Below, one piece after another: positions 1 through 10,186 of a DNA stretch of 64,000 bases. The stretch is from Burkholderia sp. WAC0059. GTDB lineage: Bacteria > Pseudomonadota > Gammaproteobacteria > Burkholderiales > Burkholderiaceae. The stretch is taken from contig NZ_PNEO01000013.1 of the NCBI RefSeq assembly GCF_002870125.1, positions 95,714 through 159,713 on the forward strand, given 5' to 3'. The position numbers and the translations under genes were made by a program. Position 1 is the first letter of the stretch. Each line of letters begins with the position of its first letter. The notes beneath the pieces are model-generated. The model did not search any database, was not told where the DNA came from, and saw nothing but the letters and a program-made list of their open reading frames with translations.

Positions 1-752
<752 letters not shown>

Positions 753-777
753 GCCGGCCTCGCGCAAGGGCGATCGA

Positions 778-1113
778 ATGAGCGCCGGCATTCCGACCGA
801 CCGCGCCGACGGCGTGTTCACCGTCACGTTCAACCGTCCGCAGCGCCGGTATGCGCTGACGGCCGCGGCGCTGTGCGCGACCTGGATGTTGATGAAGCGT
901 GCGACGCTCGACGAGGTGCGCGCACAGATAGCCGCGGAAGTGGCGCAATCCGGACGGATGCGGGTCGCGCCGGCGGCGCGCGAAGCATGCGCGGCGTTTC
1001 TGCAAAGGCGCAGGCCCGATTTCAGCCGGTTCGATTCATGCGGGCCTGAGCCGCGATTTCGGACCGTGAATCCGGACCCCGATTCCAGGCCGCGACTTCA
1101 GACCGTCCCGTAA
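778..1113 (+). pseudogene. enoyl-CoA hydratase remnant with large in-frame internal deletion
   Basis: The 111-codon frame begins like a crotonase (residues about 10-35, with the GVFTVTFNRPQRR block and an ALT segment) and then jumps to what looks like a crotonase C-terminus (about 40-92: KRATLDEV, then APAAREACAAFLQRRRPDF). Normal crotonases have about 255-265 residues, so the whole catalytic core, including the oxyanion-hole and catalytic Glu regions, is missing. The last 20 residues are repetitive and look like read-through. It follows a thiolase gene, where an enoyl-CoA hydratase is expected, and its 3' end overlaps the convergent fdhD by 16 bases. Reading it as a deletion pseudogene is inference from the two recognisable ends. 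It could instead be a small novel protein. Confidence 0.6.
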
Positions 1114-1937
1114 TCGACGTAGCCCGATTCGCGGCAGAAGCTGACGAGCTTCAGCCCGGCGCGGCGCGCGATTTCGATGGCCAGCGACGAGGGTGCGGAA
1201 ATGGTCGCCACGAGCGGAATGCCGACGCGCGCAGCCTTGCGCACCAGCTCGTAGCTCGCGCGGCTCGACAGGAACACGAAGCCCTGCTGCGGATCGGCGC
1301 GCTCCAGCACGAGCTGGCCGATCAGCTTGTCGAGCGCGTTGTGGCGGCCGACGTCCTCGAACGCGCGGACGATCCCGCCGTCGGCCGTGCACCAGGCGGC
1401 CGCGTGCAGACCGCCGGTCAGTTGCGTCAGCGCCTGATGTTCGGGCAACTCCCGCGCCGCGCGCGCGAGCGCGCCGGGCGCGAGCCGCTCGAGAAAGCCC
1501 GTGGCCGGCACGCGTTCGGGCTCGAGGTCGAGCAGATCGATGCTCTCGATGCCGCATACGCCGCAGCCGGTACGCCCGGCCAGCGCCCGGCGCTTTTCCT
1601 TCAGGGCGACGAACGCCTGCTCGACGACGCTCAGCCGCACCTCGGCATAGGGCAGGCCGCCGTCCTCGCGGAATTCGACCTCGATGTCGCGGATGTCCGC
1701 GTTGCGGCCGACGATGCCTTCCGAGATCGCGAAGCCGACCGCGAACGCTTCGAGGTCGCGCGGCGTGCACATCATCACGGCGTGCGAGATGCCGTTGAAG
1801 ACCAGCGCGACCGGCCATTCCTGGCCGACCTGGTCGGTGAGCGTTTGAACGGCGTCGCCGCGGTGCCGGCGAACCTGCTGTTCGACGACTCCGGGCTGGC
1901 CGGCGATTTCGAGGGGATTCACGGAAAAGGACTCCAT
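1098..1937 (-). CDS. fdhD: sulfurtransferase FdhD, formate dehydrogenase accessory protein
   Basis: FdhD carries sulfur from the IscS desulfurase to the molybdenum cofactor of formate dehydrogenase, a step needed for activity. The 279-residue length fits the family. The key CxxC pair is present as GCGVCG, with Cys at about residues 125 and 128, matching the position in the E. coli protein. Other family blocks are FNGISHAVMMCTP, FEDVGRHNALDK and a C-terminal SRASYELV segment. No formate dehydrogenase gene lies in the window. The gene diverges from the nitrate-reductase-associated gene across about 120 bases, so both may share a control region. Confidence 0.95.
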   Translation of the reverse strand: MESFSVNPLEIAGQPGVVEQQVRRHRGDAVQTLTDQVGQEWPVALVFNGISHAVMMCTPRDLEAFAVGFAISEGIVGRNADIRDIEVEFREDGGLPYAEVRLSVVEQAFVALKEKRRALAGRTGCGVCGIESIDLLDLEPERVPATGFLERLAPGALARAARELPEHQALTQLTGGLHAAAWCTADGGIVRAFEDVGRHNALDKLIGQLVLERADPQQGFVFLSSRASYELVRKAARVGIPLVATISAPSSLAIEIARRAGLKLVSFCRESGYVDYGTV

Positions 1938-2057
1938 CGGTGCCAGAACGCGTGCGGCGCGGCGCCCCGGAACGCGGGTCCGCAGCCGGCGCGGAAGGCC
2001 CTAAAATACCTGAAGCCGGCCGCGCATGCTGCCGCACGCCTGCAAGGATATACCGTC

Positions 2058-2579
2058 ATGGGATTGAACGAAGCGCCCCTGTTGTTCCGGTTCGAAGTCG
2101 AATCGTCGGAGAACCTCACCTTCATTCCGATGGCCGTGCGCTTCAATCTGGACCGCTTCGGCCTGCGTATTTCCCTCGATCAGTGGCAGTTGCTGCCGTA
2201 CGAGGATCGCCGCCTGCTCGCGCGGTTTCCCGTCGACGACGCCGACGTGCAGATCGAGCCGAATTTCGACCACGCGCTTTTCGAGATGCTGCGTACCCAC
2301 GCGGGCGTCGAGCCCGAGTGGTTTTCGCCCGAGGCGTCGCCGGCCTGGCGCGACACGGCGGCCGTGCCCGAGGGCATCGCGCATCAGGCCGGCCTCGCGG
2401 GCCTTGCCGCGCCGGACGTCGCGCAGTGGGCGCGGCTCACGCCGTTCCAGCGCTACGTGCTCGCCAAGCTCTCGCGCAAGCCGAAGGCCAATCACGATTT
2501 CGTTCCGGCCATGCGCGAGTTCGGTCTGGCCGGCGGCGTTTCCGGGAACGACGCTGGAAACGATACCGGGACCGATTGA
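2058..2579 (+). CDS. nitrate reductase associated protein family member
   Basis: A 173-residue protein resembling the nitrate-reductase-associated family, first noted beside nitrate reductase genes in cyanobacteria. Its molecular role is not established. The family pattern is visible: an N-terminal FRFE segment, IPMAVRFNLDRFG, a WxxLPYEDR block, and the C-terminal LTPFQRYVLAKLSR then NHDF. The start at 2058 was chosen because it follows an AAGGA element, although the frame is open further upstream. Divergence from fdhD suggests a shared link to molybdoenzymes. No nitrate reductase gene is in view. Confidence 0.75.
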   Translation: MGLNEAPLLFRFEVESSENLTFIPMAVRFNLDRFGLRISLDQWQLLPYEDRRLLARFPVDDADVQIEPNFDHALFEMLRTHAGVEPEWFSPEASPAWRDTAAVPEGIAHQAGLAGLAAPDVAQWARLTPFQRYVLAKLSRKPKANHDFVPAMREFGLAGGVSGNDAGNDTGTD

Positions 2580-2760
2580 TCATCCCCTTTATCTTTTTCT
2601 CTCAAGGCCGCCCGCGTCCGTGTCGTTATCCGGTATGGCGTAGCCGACGCCCGGCGGCGGCCGGCCCGTGTTTCCCGATGTCCCGGCAGTCCGGTTAGTC
2701 CCGTTATTCCGTTGTCTCCGCCCGGTGCGATTCGAGCGGGGCGAACGATGCCCGGAACCC

Positions 2761-5460
2761 ATGAATTTTCCCTTTTCGAAGCGGTTCTTCATCAATCTGG
2801 CGATTCTGGCGCTCGTGATCGGCCTGAACGTGCTCGTCGTTCGCCTGCTGATTCCCGCGCCGCGCCCGGTCGACGGGCCGGTCGGCGCGCAGGCGGCGCT
2901 GTCTGTCGTCGCGACGATGCTGGCGAGCGCCGCGCTGCTCGGCTATCTGTTCGGCGCTCGCCGGCAGCCGGGCGCGGGGCGGGCGGGCCTCGCGCTCGGG
3001 CGGCTGCGTCACGACGAGCGCTTTCACGATCTATTCGAAGCGCATCCGGTGCCGATGTACGTGTTCGAGCGCGGCACGCTGCGGTTTCTCGCGGTGAACG
3101 CGGCGACCGTCGAGCAGTACGGCTATGCCGAGCACGAATTCCTCGCGATGACGCTGCGCGACCTGCACGATCCGGACCACGTGGCCCGGCTCGAATCGCA
3201 TCTGCAGCACATCGACGCGCTGGCCTCGAGCGGGCGCACGACGGCCGGCGTCTGGCATCACCGCCGCCGCGACGGCTCGCTCGTCTGCGCCGAGGTCTCG
3301 CATCACTCGCTGACGTTCATGGGTCGCGACGCGGTGTTCGTGCTCGCCGACGACGTGACCGTGCAGTTGCGGGCCGAGGCCGAGGCGCAGCGCTCGAACC
3401 AGATGCTCGAACTCGTGATCGACAACATCCCGCAGCGCATCTTCTGGAAGGACAGCGAGTCGCGCTACCTCGGCTGCAACATGGCGTTCGCGCGCGACGC
3501 CGGGCTGGCCTATCCCGAGCAGGTCGTCGGCAAGACCGACCTCGATCTCGCGTGGCGCGAATACGCCGACGCCCTGCGCGAGCAGGACCGCCGGGTCATC
3601 GAATCGGGCATGCCGCGCATGAACGTCGAGATCGACTTCCAGATCGACGGCGTGCCCCGCACGATCGTCGCGAGCAAGGTGCCGCTGCTCGACGGCGGCC
3701 GCGTGATCGGCACGCTCGGCTCGTACACCGACACCACCGAGCGCAAGCGCGCCGATCTCGCGCTGCGCCTGCAAAGCCGCGCGCTCGACGCGAGCGTGAA
3801 TGCGATCCTGATCACGGGGCCGGGCGCGGGCGGCAACCTGATCGAGTATGCGAATCCGGCCTTCCGGCGCATCACGGGCTACGACCCGGGCGAGGTGATC
3901 GGTCAGGACTGCCGGCTGCTCCAGCGCGACGACCGCGATCAGGACGGCCTCGTGGCGATCCGCGAGGCGCTCGCGGCGAATCGCGAGGTGAGCGCGGTGC
4001 TGCGCAACTACCGCAAGGACGGCGCGCTGTTCTGGAATCACCTGCTGATCGCGCCGGTGCCGGACCACGACGGCAGGATTACCCATCACATCGGCATCAT
4101 CAACGACGTGACCGAGCTCATCCGCTATCAGGAGCAGCTCGAATACCAGGCGAACTACGACGGCCTCACGCTGCTGCCCAACCGCAACCTGCTGCGCGAG
4201 CGGTTGCAGCGGGCGCTCGACGCGGCGCGGCGCGGCGCGCGCGGGCTGGCCGTGGTGTTCATCGACCTCGACGGCTTCAAGAACGTGAACGACAGCCTCG
4301 GCCACAGCGTCGGGGACCGGCTGCTCGGCGTGGTCGCGGAGCGGCTCGCGCGCTGCGCGCGGCCCGGCGACACGGTGGCGCGTCACGGCGGCGACGAGTT
4401 CGTGATCGTGATGACCGACGCGGTGGACGAGCCGGCGCTGATTCAATGGATGGAGCGTGCCCGCGCGATGCTCTCCGAGCCGGTCTGGCTCGACGGCACC
4501 GAGCTTTACGTCGGATGCAGCATGGGCGCGAGCGTTTATCCGCGCGACGGCGGCGATGCCGAAACGCTGCTCAAGAAGGCCGACATCGCGATGTACTGCG
4601 CGAAGGACATGGGACGCAACACGTTCCAGTTCTTCCGGCCCGCGATGAACGCGAGCGCCGACGAGCGGATGAACCTCGAGCGGCGGCTGCGCCGCGCGCT
4701 GCGCGACGACGAGTTCCTGTTGCACTACCAGCCGCAGGTGAGCGCCGACACGGGCCGCATCGTCGGCATGGAGGCGCTCGTGCGCTGGCTCGACCCCGAG
4801 GTCGGCCTCGTGCCGCCGTCGATCTTCATTCCGGTGGCCGAGGAGAGCGGGCTCATCGGGCCGCTTTCCGACTGGGTGCTGCGCGAGGCCTGCCGGCAGA
4901 ACAAGGTCTGGCAAGAGAGCGGACTGCCGCCGGCGCGCGTGTCGGTGAACCTTTCGACGAAAGTGCTCCAGCAGCGCGACGTCGTTCAACTGGTCTCGCA
5001 GGTGCTGGCGGAGAGCGGGCTCGAGGCGCGCTACCTCGAGCTCGAGCTGACCGAGAGCGCGCTGATGGGCAACGCCGACGAGGCCGTGTCGATGCTCAGC
5101 GAGCTGCACGCGCTCGGCGTCAGTCTCGCCATCGACGATTTCGGCACCGGCTATTCGAGCCTCAGCTACCTGAAGCGGCTCTCGGTGGACCGGCTCAAGA
5201 TCGACCGCTCGTTCGTCTCGGACATCGGCACGAACACCGACGACGAGACCATCACGTCGGCGATCATCGCGCTCGCGCATTCGCTGCAGTTGCAGGTGAT
5301 CGCCGAAGGCGTGGAGACGTCGGCGCAGGTCGATTTTCTGCGCGAGCGCGCCTGCGACGAGATGCAGGGCTTCTTCTTCGCGCGGCCGGTGCCGGGCGAG
5401 GCCGCCGCCGCGCTGCTCCGGGCGGGCACGGCGCGCGGCGAGCGCGTCAGTCCGGCTTAG
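2761..5460 (+). CDS. membrane PAS/LOV-like GGDEF-EAL cyclic-di-GMP enzyme
   Basis: An 899-residue inner-membrane signalling protein that should make and/or degrade cyclic di-GMP. Order of parts: two membrane segments (about 9-30 and 41-64), three PAS domains (about 89-205, 214-330 and 341-455), GGDEF (about 470-630) and EAL (about 645-890). The cyclase site is an intact GGDEF at residue 543, preceded five residues earlier by RPGD, which fits an RxxD inhibitory site. The phosphodiesterase side keeps the EAL at 671, [21 protein letters not shown] and AEGVET. The third PAS has GQDCRLLQ (Cys384) and [11 protein letters not shown] blocks, close to flavin-binding LOV domains. The start at 2761 gives a membrane segment directly after a short basic tail. 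A longer start at 2668 is possible. Confidence 0.93.
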   Translation: MNFPFSKRFFINLAILALVIGLNVLVVRLLIPAPRPVDGPVGAQAALSVVATMLASAALLGYLFGARRQPGAGRAGLALGRLRHDERFHDLFEAHPVPMYVFERGTLRFLAVNAATVEQYGYAEHEFLAMTLRDLHDPDHVARLESHLQHIDALASSGRTTAGVWHHRRRDGSLVCAEVSHHSLTFMGRDAVFVLADDVTVQLRAEAEAQRSNQMLELVIDNIPQRIFWKDSESRYLGCNMAFARDAGLAYPEQVVGKTDLDLAWREYADALREQDRRVIESGMPRMNVEIDFQIDGVPRTIVASKVPLLDGGRVIGTLGSYTDTTERKRADLALRLQSRALDASVNAILITGPGAGGNLIEYANPAFRRITGYDPGEVIGQDCRLLQRDDRDQDGLVAIREALAANREVSAVLRNYRKDGALFWNHLLIAPVPDHDGRITHHIGIINDVTELIRYQEQLEYQANYDGLTLLPNRNLLRERLQRALDAARRGARGLAVVFIDLDGFKNVNDSLGHSVGDRLLGVVAERLARCARPGDTVARHGGDEFVIVMTDAVDEPALIQWMERARAMLSEPVWLDGTELYVGCSMGASVYPRDGGDAETLLKKADIAMYCAKDMGRNTFQFFRPAMNASADERMNLERRLRRALRDDEFLLHYQPQVSADTGRIVGMEALVRWLDPEVGLVPPSIFIPVAEESGLIGPLSDWVLREACRQNKVWQESGLPPARVSVNLSTKVLQQRDVVQLVSQVLAESGLEARYLELELTESALMGNADEAVSMLSELHALGVSLAIDDFGTGYSSLSYLKRLSVDRLKIDRSFVSDIGTNTDDETITSAIIALAHSLQLQVIAEGVETSAQVDFLRERACDEMQGFFFARPVPGEAAAALLRAGTARGERVSPA

Positions 5461-5546
5461 GGCCTGTCGTCGGCGCGAAGACCCTGGCGCGAAGATGTCG
5501 GCGCGAACCGACCCGGCGGGGGCCGGCCGCCGTCGGCGCGAGCCGG

Positions 5547-5963
5547 TCAATCGTGCGAACCGACCCTCGGTAGCGGCCGCGGGCGGCGGTTGTTGTCGGT
5601 CGCCACGTAGGTCAGCGTGGCCTCGGTCACCTTCACGACTTCGTCCGAGAGGCGCATGCGCTGCGCGTACACCTCGACCTCGATCGTCACCGACGTGTTG
5701 CCCGTCTTCACGATGTCCGCGTAGAAGCTCAGCAGGTCGCCGACGAACACCGGCTGCTTGAACACGAACGAATTGACGGCGACCGTCGCCACGCGACCGT
5801 TCGCGCGGCGGCTGGCGGGGATGGAGCCGGCGATGTCGACCTGCGACATGATCCAGCCGCCGAATACGTCGCCGTGCACGTTCGCGTCCGAGGGCTGCGG
5901 GACGACCCGCAGCGCGGGCGGCTTTTGCGGAAGGAGGACGGATTCGGTCATCGGGGCATCCAT
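5547..5963 (-). CDS. YciA-type acyl-CoA thioesterase (hotdog fold)
   Basis: A 138-residue hotdog-fold enzyme that hydrolyses acyl-CoA to free acid and CoA, probably in the cytoplasm. The signature [13 protein letters not shown], holding the catalytic Asp and helix-capping residues, matches E. coli YciA closely, as does the later TEATLTYVA strand. Two starts are possible, at 5963 or four codons in at 5951. Neither has a clear ribosome-binding site, and the longer form is reported. The gene is convergent with the GGDEF-EAL gene and divergent from the ABC exporter. Confidence 0.88.
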   Translation of the reverse strand: MDAPMTESVLLPQKPPALRVVPQPSDANVHGDVFGGWIMSQVDIAGSIPASRRANGRVATVAVNSFVFKQPVFVGDLLSFYADIVKTGNTSVTIEVEVYAQRMRLSDEVVKVTEATLTYVATDNNRRPRPLPRVGSHD

Positions 5964-6125
5964 GTGGGGACAACGGGCGCGAGCGACGCGCATCGCCTTC
6001 TGCGACAATAGGCGGACGATAAATTGTACGGGAAAGCGCGGGGCGGCGACGGGCCGCTTCCGGGCACGGCCGCGGGGCGCCGCTTCTCCCGTCCCCTTCC
6101 CGTTTGCAGGCTGGTCCCCTATTCC

Positions 6126-8024
6126 ATGCGCCGTTTTCCCGCTTCGAGCGAACCGCCGCCGCCCGCCGCCGGGCCGCGCAACGACTGGCAGACCATCGTC
6201 TCGCTGCTGCCCTATCTGGCCGCGTACCGCTGGCGCGTCGGGCTCGCGCTGACCTGCCTCATCGGCGCGAAGGTCGCCAATCTCGGCGTGCCGATCGTGA
6301 TGAAGCACATCGTCGACAACCTCGCGTCGGTCCGGCATCTGACCGCGCTCGGCCGCGCCGAACATGCGCCCGGCATCGTGCTGATGGGCGGCGTCGGCCT
6401 GCTCGTGCTTGCCTACGCGGTGGTGCGCCTGTCCACCTCGCTCTTCACCGAGCTGCGCGAGATCCTGTTCTCGAAGGTGACCGAGAGCGCGGTCCGGCAG
6501 CTTGCGCTGAAAGTGTTCCGGCATCTGCACGGGCTGTCGCTGCGGTTCCACCTCGAGCGGCAGACGGGTGGCATGTCGCGCGACATCGAGCGCGGCACGC
6601 GCGGCATCACGCAGCTCATTTCCTACTCGCTCTACAGCATTCTGCCGACGCTCGTCGAGGTCGGGCTCGTGCTCGGCTTCTTCGTGGTTCGCTACGAGGC
6701 GTATTACGCCGTCGTCACGCTGATCGCGCTCGTCGCCTACATCGCGTTCACCGTGAAGATGACCGAGTGGCGCAGCCATTTTCGCCGCACCATGAACGAG
6801 CTCGATTCGCGCGCGAATTCACGCGCGATCGATTCGCTGCTCAACTACGAGACCGTCAAGTATTTCGGCAACGAGGCGTGGGAGGCGCGGCGCTACGACG
6901 AGAACCTCAAGCGCTACCGGGCCGCCGCGATCAAGTCCCAGTATTCGCTCTCGGTGCTGAACTTCGGGCAGCAGGCCATCATCGGCATCGGGCTCGTGTT
7001 CATTCTCTGGCGCGCGACGCAGGGCGTGATGGCGGGCCGCCTCACGCTCGGCGACCTCGTGCTCATCAACACGTTCATGCTGCAGCTCTACATCCCGCTG
7101 AATTTTCTCGGCGTCGTGTATCGGGAGCTCAAGCAGAGCCTCATCGACATGGATCGCATGTTCACGCTGCTCGATGTGTCGCGCGAGGTGGCCGACGCGC
7201 CCGATGCCCCGGCGCTCGCGGTGCGCGGCGGCGAGGTGCGGTTCGAGCACGTGAACTTCGGCTACGAGCCGTCGCGGCAGATCCTGCGCGACACGAGCTT
7301 CACGATCGCCGCCGGCACGACGACGGCCGTGGTCGGACACAGCGGCTCGGGCAAGTCGACGCTCGCGCGGCTCCTGTTCCGCTTCTACGACCTGGAACGC
7401 GGGACGGGCGGCGCGATTTCCGTCGACGGGCAGGACATCCGCGACGTGACGCAGGATTCGCTGCGCGCGTCGATCGGCATCGTGCCGCAGGACACGGTGC
7501 TCTTCAACGACACGATCTACTACAACATCGCCTACGGCCGTCCGTCGGCCACGCGCGACGAGGTGATCGCGGCGGCGCGGGCCGCGCACATCCACGCGTT
7601 CGTCGAGAGCCTGCCGCAGGGTTACGACACGCCCGTCGGCGAGCGCGGGCTCAAGCTTTCGGGCGGCGAGAAGCAGCGCGTCGCGATCGCGCGCACGCTG
7701 CTCAAGAACCCGCCGATCCTCGTGTTCGACGAGGCGACCTCGGCGCTCGATTCGCGCTCCGAGCGCGCGATCCAGGGCGAGCTCGACCAGATCGCCCGCG
7801 AGCGCACGACGCTCGTCATCGCGCACCGGCTTTCGACGGTCGTGCACGCGCAGCAGATCATCGTGATGGATCACGGACGCATCGTCGAGCGCGGCACGCA
7901 CGCGCAACTGCTGCGCGCGGGCGGCCTGTTCGCGCAAATGTGGGCGCTGCAGCAGCGCGCGCAGTCGGAGACGGCGGAAGCGAAAGAAGAGTCGGCGCAC
8001 GCCGGCGAGTCGCAGGGCGCGTAG
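6126..8024 (+). CDS. Atm1/HMT1-type ABC exporter, fused permease-ATPase
   Basis: A 632-residue half-transporter that should dimerise in the inner membrane. It has an N-terminal six-helix membrane domain (about 30-330) and a C-terminal ATPase domain (about 375-610). Walker [10 protein letters not shown], signature [14 protein letters not shown], Walker [13 protein letters not shown] and the switch His in VIAHRLST are all intact. The GGEKQR signature and the membrane-domain sequence [11 protein letters not shown] are typical of the Atm1/ABCB7 group, which exports glutathione-linked or metal-linked compounds. The true substrate cannot be told. The ATG at 6126 was chosen because it is the last start before the conserved N-terminus. 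The C-terminal tail is Glu/Ala-rich. Confidence 0.93.
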   Translation: MRRFPASSEPPPPAAGPRNDWQTIVSLLPYLAAYRWRVGLALTCLIGAKVANLGVPIVMKHIVDNLASVRHLTALGRAEHAPGIVLMGGVGLLVLAYAVVRLSTSLFTELREILFSKVTESAVRQLALKVFRHLHGLSLRFHLERQTGGMSRDIERGTRGITQLISYSLYSILPTLVEVGLVLGFFVVRYEAYYAVVTLIALVAYIAFTVKMTEWRSHFRRTMNELDSRANSRAIDSLLNYETVKYFGNEAWEARRYDENLKRYRAAAIKSQYSLSVLNFGQQAIIGIGLVFILWRATQGVMAGRLTLGDLVLINTFMLQLYIPLNFLGVVYRELKQSLIDMDRMFTLLDVSREVADAPDAPALAVRGGEVRFEHVNFGYEPSRQILRDTSFTIAAGTTTAVVGHSGSGKSTLARLLFRFYDLERGTGGAISVDGQDIRDVTQDSLRASIGIVPQDTVLFNDTIYYNIAYGRPSATRDEVIAAARAAHIHAFVESLPQGYDTPVGERGLKLSGGEKQRVAIARTLLKNPPILVFDEATSALDSRSERAIQGELDQIARERTTLVIAHRLSTVVHAQQIIVMDHGRIVERGTHAQLLRAGGLFAQMWALQQRAQSETAEAKEESAHAGESQGA

Positions 8025-8131
8025 CGGGGCGGAAGCCGAGCCTCGCGGGCGCGGCCGTTCCGTGCCCCAGGCCCCGGTTCCCGGGTCTTTCGGCGCGCCG
8101 GCTTCGGGGCATGGTCGGGCCGGATCGGGCT

Positions 8132-8869
8132 TTAGCGGTCGCTTTTCCCGCGCAGTCGCGCATCGAGCGACGTGAGCTGCGCGGGCGTGCCGACGTTTTC
8201 CCAGCATCCCTCGTAAAGCTCGCCGCTCGCGCGGCCCAGCGCGATCGCGTCGCGATAGTACGGGCCGAGCGCGCGCTTCGTGCCGCGCGGCAGGTCGCGG
8301 AACATCCGCGTGTCGTACAGACCGATGTTGCCGAACGTGTAGCGTGGCGCGCCGTCCGGCGTATCCGGCGTCAGACGGCCGTTTGCGAGGCCGAAGTCGC
8401 CCGCGCGGTGATACGGCGGGTTCGGCACCATCACGAGGTGCATGCCGGGTTCGGGCTGTCGCGCGAGGGCCTCGGCCCGTGCCGCGAGCGTCGCGTAGTC
8501 GAAATCGGTGTAGACGTCGCCGCTCACGGCGAGAAACACAGCCGGCCGGCCTCCGGTTTCGAGGCGGTCGAGCGCCTGCGCGATGCCGCCGGCCGTCTCG
8601 AGCGCCTCGCCTTCGGCCGAGTAGGCGAGCGTCACGCCCCAGCGCGCGCCGTCGCCGAGCGCGGCCTCGATCTGCGCGCCGAGCCATGCGTGATTGACGA
8701 CGATCGTCGTGAAGCCGGCCGAGGCGAGGCGCTCGATCTGCCATTCGATCAGCGCCTTGCCGCCCGCGCGCAGGAGCGGCTTGGGGCAGGTGTCGGTGAG
8801 CGGGCGCATGCGTTCGCCGCGGCCGGCGGCGAAGATCATTGCCCGGCGGTCGAAGGGGGCCTGGGTCAT
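8132..8869 (-). CDS. murU: N-acetylmuramate alpha-1-phosphate uridylyltransferase
   Basis: MurU makes UDP-MurNAc from MurNAc-1-phosphate and UTP in the cell-wall recycling route that bypasses de novo UDP-MurNAc synthesis. The 245-residue length and the nucleotidyltransferase signature AAGRGERMRPLTDTCPKPLL at residues 13-32 fit, as do VSGDVYTDFDY (the metal-binding DxxxD region) and the FGNIGLYD block. It lies 32 bases after the kinase gene amgK on the same strand. This matches the amgK-murU pair known from Pseudomonas, and so does the divergent lptD neighbour. This context raises confidence over a generic sugar-phosphate nucleotidyltransferase call. Confidence 0.87.
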   Translation of the reverse strand: MTQAPFDRRAMIFAAGRGERMRPLTDTCPKPLLRAGGKALIEWQIERLASAGFTTIVVNHAWLGAQIEAALGDGARWGVTLAYSAEGEALETAGGIAQALDRLETGGRPAVFLAVSGDVYTDFDYATLAARAEALARQPEPGMHLVMVPNPPYHRAGDFGLANGRLTPDTPDGAPRYTFGNIGLYDTRMFRDLPRGTKRALGPYYRDAIALGRASGELYEGCWENVGTPAQLTSLDARLRGKSDR

Positions 8870-8901
8870 GGGCGGCAGGGGACGAGGGTCACGGCGGCGG
8901 G

Positions 8902-9951
8902 TCAGAACGTGTAGCCGGTTTCGGCGCCCTGGCCGCGCAGCTCGTCGACGAGTCGCGCGAAGGCCGCGAGCGGCGCGTAGCGGTGCGCGACGCGGCTCGC
9001 GTAGCCGAGGAAGCGCGGCAGGTCGGCGAGGTAATGCGGTTTGCCGTCGCGATAGTTGATCCGGCAGAAGATCCCGAGCACCTTGATGTGCCGCTGCAGG
9101 CCCATCCACTCGAGCTGCCGGTAGAACTCGCCGAAGTCCGGATCGACGGGCAGGCCCGCCTTCTTCGCCCGTTCCCAGTACCAGGCGAAACAGTCGAGCT
9201 CGAAGGCCTCGTCCCAACTGATGAACGCGTCGCGCAGCAGCGAGGCGACGTCGTAGGTGATCGGCCCGCAGACGGCGTCCTGGAAGTCGAGCACGCCGGG
9301 GTTCGGCGTCGCGATCATGAGGTTGCGCGGCATGAAATCGCGCAGCATGAACACCTGCGGCTGGGCGCGCGCGCTCGAGGCCAGCAGCGCGAACGTCCGG
9401 TCGAGCACGCCGCGCGTCGCCGTGTCGAGTTCGCGGCCCAGGTGCCGGCCGAGATACCACTCGGGCATCAGCTCCATCTCGCGCAGCAGGAACGCCTCGT
9501 CGAACGGCGGCAGCACGTTCTCGCGCGAGGCGAGCTGCCAGCGGATCAGCGCGTCGAGCGCGTCGCGCATGAGTTCGCGCGAGCGGCTGCCCTCGCCGGC
9601 GTCGCCGAGCGCCTTCAGGTAGGACTGCGTGCCGAGGTCGGTGACGAGCATCAGGCCCGCGTCGAAATCGACCTCCAGCACCCGCGGCACGTGCACGCCC
9701 GCCTCGTCGAGCAGTTGCGCGACCTGGGCGAACTCGCGGCACTTTTCGGGCGGCGGCGCGTCGACGGCGATCAGCGTGGCGCCGTGCGCGCCGCCGCTCG
9801 CGATCCGGAAATAGCGGCGAAAGCTCGCGTCGGCCGAGGCCGGCACGAGGGTGTCGAGGTCGAGTGCGTATTGCGGCGAACGGGAGCGCAGCCAGGCGCG
9901 GAGCAGATCGAGACGGGCGTCGGCGGGACCGGGCGCGGCGGTAGGGGTCAT
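8902..9951 (-). CDS. amgK: anomeric MurNAc/GlcNAc kinase (aminoglycoside phosphotransferase fold)
   Basis: AmgK phosphorylates MurNAc and GlcNAc at the anomeric carbon, giving the substrate for MurU. The 349-residue protein has the aminoglycoside-phosphotransferase-like fold. The catalytic loop reads LRDFMPRNLM (Asp and Asn kept, with Arg in place of the usual His before Asp), followed by the metal-binding VLDFQDA segment. The start at 9951 gives an N-terminus of normal length. The pair amgK-murU reads away from lptD. Function rests on family fold plus the strongly conserved pairing. On fold alone it could be called only an APH-family kinase. Confidence 0.85.
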   Translation of the reverse strand: MTPTAAPGPADARLDLLRAWLRSRSPQYALDLDTLVPASADASFRRYFRIASGGAHGATLIAVDAPPPEKCREFAQVAQLLDEAGVHVPRVLEVDFDAGLMLVTDLGTQSYLKALGDAGEGSRSRELMRDALDALIRWQLASRENVLPPFDEAFLLREMELMPEWYLGRHLGRELDTATRGVLDRTFALLASSARAQPQVFMLRDFMPRNLMIATPNPGVLDFQDAVCGPITYDVASLLRDAFISWDEAFELDCFAWYWERAKKAGLPVDPDFGEFYRQLEWMGLQRHIKVLGIFCRINYRDGKPHYLADLPRFLGYASRVAHRYAPLAAFARLVDELRGQGAETGYTF

Positions 9952-9991
9952 GAAAGCCGGGTGCAAAATCAGGTGGGTCAACGTCTTGCCA

Positions 9992-9997
9992 TATAAT
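9992..9997 (+). promoter_or_regulatory. candidate -10 element for the lptD operon
   Basis: A perfect TATAAT lies in the 235-base gap between the divergent amgK and lptD genes, about 190 bases before the lptD start. No good -35 sequence sits at the right distance, so this is a weak promoter call based on the -10 match and position only. Confidence 0.35.
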
Positions 9998-10186
9998 ACC
10001 CCACGACTTTTTTGACGCGATTCGCGCCAGAGCCCGTGCAAGCGGTTCGGCCGCCCCGCCCGTCGCCAGCCTCGCCCGGCGGATGCCATCGATCACGCAT
10101 GGGCCGGCCGTCGCGGCCCGGCTGCGCGGGCGGCCCGCCGCCACACGGGCGGAAGGGCGGCCGGATCGATTCGCCAAAACCCATAC

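Noticed and set aside
1018..1060. A GGTTCGATTC stretch that resembles a tRNA T-arm
   Set aside because: No acceptor stem, D-arm or anticodon arm can be built around it.
3031..5973. A 980-codon minus-strand frame opposite the GGDEF-EAL gene
   Set aside because: Composition is the Arg/His/Glu/Val mix of an antisense shadow in GC-rich DNA, while the plus strand has intact catalytic motifs.
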